Assembly: GCA_035935775.1 (NCBI GenBank)
Contig: DASYWT010000494.1
Coordinates: forward strand, 1-26,236
Origin: JAICWP01 sp035935775
Lineage (GTDB): Bacteria > Acidobacteriota > Terriglobia > Terriglobales > Acidobacteriaceae
Length of the DNA stretch: 26,236 bases
Direction of reading: 5' to 3'
This document shows, piece after piece, positions 25,196 through 26,236 of this stretch; position 1 is the stretch's first letter; every line of letters starts with the position of its first letter. The position numbers and the translations under genes are program-made. The notes under the pieces are model-generated. The model saw only the letters and a list, made by a program, of their open reading frames with translations. It had not been told where the DNA came from and searched no databases.

Positions 25196-25504
25196 ATGGC
25201 CCTGGGCAATCAGCCGGTTGGCGGTGCAACCTACGTCACCTTACAAGGCACAGGCTACCTGCTGGGCGGGCAAGGCAGCTTGAAAGTTTCCTACTCTATT
25301 GACCTACAACACCGCCTGGAGGAACGCTCTCCTCTGCCTCCGGTGCTGCGCTCCCAGGCCTGGGGAGTCATGGATGCCGACCAAGCGCACCTGATCAGCA
25401 TCCCCGAATCGCAAAATCCCCGGCTGCGCCTGCAGGATGGGAGGGTGGTGAAGATCCGTTTTATCTCCGGAAACCACTTCGCACTTATGGGCGACCTCGG
25501 CTGA
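25196..25504 (+). CDS. hypothetical protein, 102 aa
   Basis: Starts at the ATG 25196, with GGAGGAGG at 25181-25188 and a near-consensus promoter upstream, so it is very likely expressed. There is no signal peptide, membrane segment or cysteine. The sequence alternates short predicted strands (ATYVTLQGTGYLLG, GSLKVSYSIDL, GRVVKIRFISGNHFALMGDLG) with turns, suggesting a small beta-barrel or sandwich. I recognise no family. It stands alone; the next gene is convergent and the spacer holds only that gene's terminator. Confidence 0.75.
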   Translation: MALGNQPVGGATYVTLQGTGYLLGGQGSLKVSYSIDLQHRLEERSPLPPVLRSQAWGVMDADQAHLISIPESQNPRLRLQDGRVVKIRFISGNHFALMGDLG

Positions 25505-25510
25505 GCGGGC

Positions 25511-25540
25511 AAAAAAGAAGGCGGGCCAGATCAGCCCGCC
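25511..25540 (-). terminator. rho-independent terminator of the DUF892 gene
   Basis: On the minus strand GGCGGGC, loop TGATCTG, GCCCGCC, TTC and six T, 36 bases after the DUF892 stop. It could also slow transcripts coming from the plus-strand gene. Confidence 0.85.
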
Positions 25541-25576
25541 TGCAATTCCACCTGTGACTGCGATGGCTCGAACCGG

Positions 25577-26071
25577 TTATGCCGCCTTGGCCTCCAGGTT
25601 GATGCGCTCCAATAGGCCACTCAGGATGCGGTCCGCTTCTTTCTCTTCTTCCAGGGTTTGCTGCAGCAGTTGTGCCCAGTCGGTGTGGCCGAGCAATTTG
25701 GCGTAGGTGCGCACCGTGCCGTAGCCGCCCATCTCGTAGTGTTCCACCTTTTGTGCAGCGGAGATGATACCGGCATCGCGCACCTCCTGTTCGCCGTCCT
25801 TCTTGATGAGTTCCTCGCCTTCCTTGATCAGGCCTTCCATGCCCTTGCACTTCTGGTCCTCGCGGTCCACCTTGGGAAGCTGATCAAAGATCTGGTCCAG
25901 ACGGCGCACCTGGCCCTCCGTTTCCCGCAAGTGCTGGTCCAGGGCGCGGCGCAGGTCGGGCGAGGAAGTCTTCTCCATCATTTTGGGCAGGGCCTTGATG
26001 ATCATCTTCTCCGCCGAGTACAGGTCCTGCAGCTCGATGATGAACAGTTCGCGTAATGATTCCAGTTTCAT
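25577..26071 (-). CDS. DUF892 ferritin-like protein (YciE/YciF family)
   Basis: 164 aa from the ATG at 26071, set by AGGAGG nine bases upstream (26081-26086 on the plus strand as CCTCCT). It opens MKLESLRELFIIELQDLYSAEKMIIKALPKM, the hallmark of the family, and contains four long helices with regularly placed Glu/His (LRRALDQHLRETEGQVRRLDQIF, KVEHYEMGGYGTVRTYAKLLG, TLEEEKEADRILSGLLERI) that form a ferritin-like di-metal bundle. Family members are stress-induced in enterobacteria; the biochemical role is not settled. The terminator at 25511-25540 ends its transcript. The 165 bases upstream to the window end hold no gene that I can support. Confidence 0.93.
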   Translation of the reverse strand: MKLESLRELFIIELQDLYSAEKMIIKALPKMMEKTSSPDLRRALDQHLRETEGQVRRLDQIFDQLPKVDREDQKCKGMEGLIKEGEELIKKDGEQEVRDAGIISAAQKVEHYEMGGYGTVRTYAKLLGHTDWAQLLQQTLEEEKEADRILSGLLERINLEAKAA

Positions 26072-26236
26072 GCGTGCTCTCCTCCTGTATTCAGAAAGTT
26101 GTGTGATTGGGGATACGGTCCGGTCTAAAGCACTAGGAAGAAGTTGGGGAGGGTGAGGTTGTCCTTGGTGCTTTGAACCGAGTTGCGCCAGCTTTTCCGC
26201 TGCAAACGAAGCGAGCTCCGTCTCGAGCTCCATCTA

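Overview
The window is GC-rich, gene-dense bacterial chromosome. Gene content points to Acidobacteriota: a GxxExxY protein, a FecR/DUF6600-like giant, GMC oxidoreductase plus gluconate-dehydrogenase-subunit-3 pairs, TPR proteins beginning MAFGFGFNK, and gene spacers filled with short dispersed repeats. This assignment is inference from gene style; no rRNA or other phylogenetic marker RNA was seen. No tRNA, rRNA or CRISPR array was found.

Layout. Positions 1-9417 carry plus-strand housekeeping genes: the 3' end of a TIM-barrel sugar isomerase/epimerase, asparaginyl-tRNA synthetase, a GxxExxY protein bracketed by 17-bp inverted repeats, arginase, D-Ala-D-Ala ligase, a large TPR protein, a small membrane protein and a LOG-family protein. 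Their spacers hold at least three repeat families, several folded into long inverted repeats. Positions 9418-13846 are mostly minus strand: an HExxE protein resembling phosphate-induced protein 1/EXORDIUM, a cold-shock protein and a secreted FecR-domain low-complexity protein, with REP sequences and clear terminators. Positions 14192-14754 are a REP-associated tyrosine transposase element with paired REPs at both ends. Next comes an NtrB/NtrC-like two-component pair (14790-17420, minus).

The most striking region is 17574-20018 (minus), a four-gene envelope cassette: a small Cys/Met/His-rich secreted protein, an outer-membrane-barrel-like protein, a heavy-metal-associated (HMA) domain protein, and a TlpA-like lipoprotein thioredoxin. 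In the HMA protein both cysteines of the GMTCxxC metal motif are in-frame TGA codons (GMT-U-NF-U-AYG). The reading frame, signal peptide, ribosome binding site and HMA consensus are intact on both sides, and two hairpins lie immediately downstream at distances suitable for bacterial SECIS elements. I read it as a probable UxxU selenoprotein that ordinary gene calling would split or truncate.

A divergent plus-strand pair follows (20132-22611: GMC flavoprotein and Tat-exported small subunit), translationally coupled and probably a membrane-linked periplasmic dehydrogenase. Then come a repeat-rich spacer with a likely bidirectional terminator, an OmpA-family coiled-coil protein (minus), a short plus-strand gene of unknown function with a strong promoter, and a DUF892 ferritin-like stress protein (minus).
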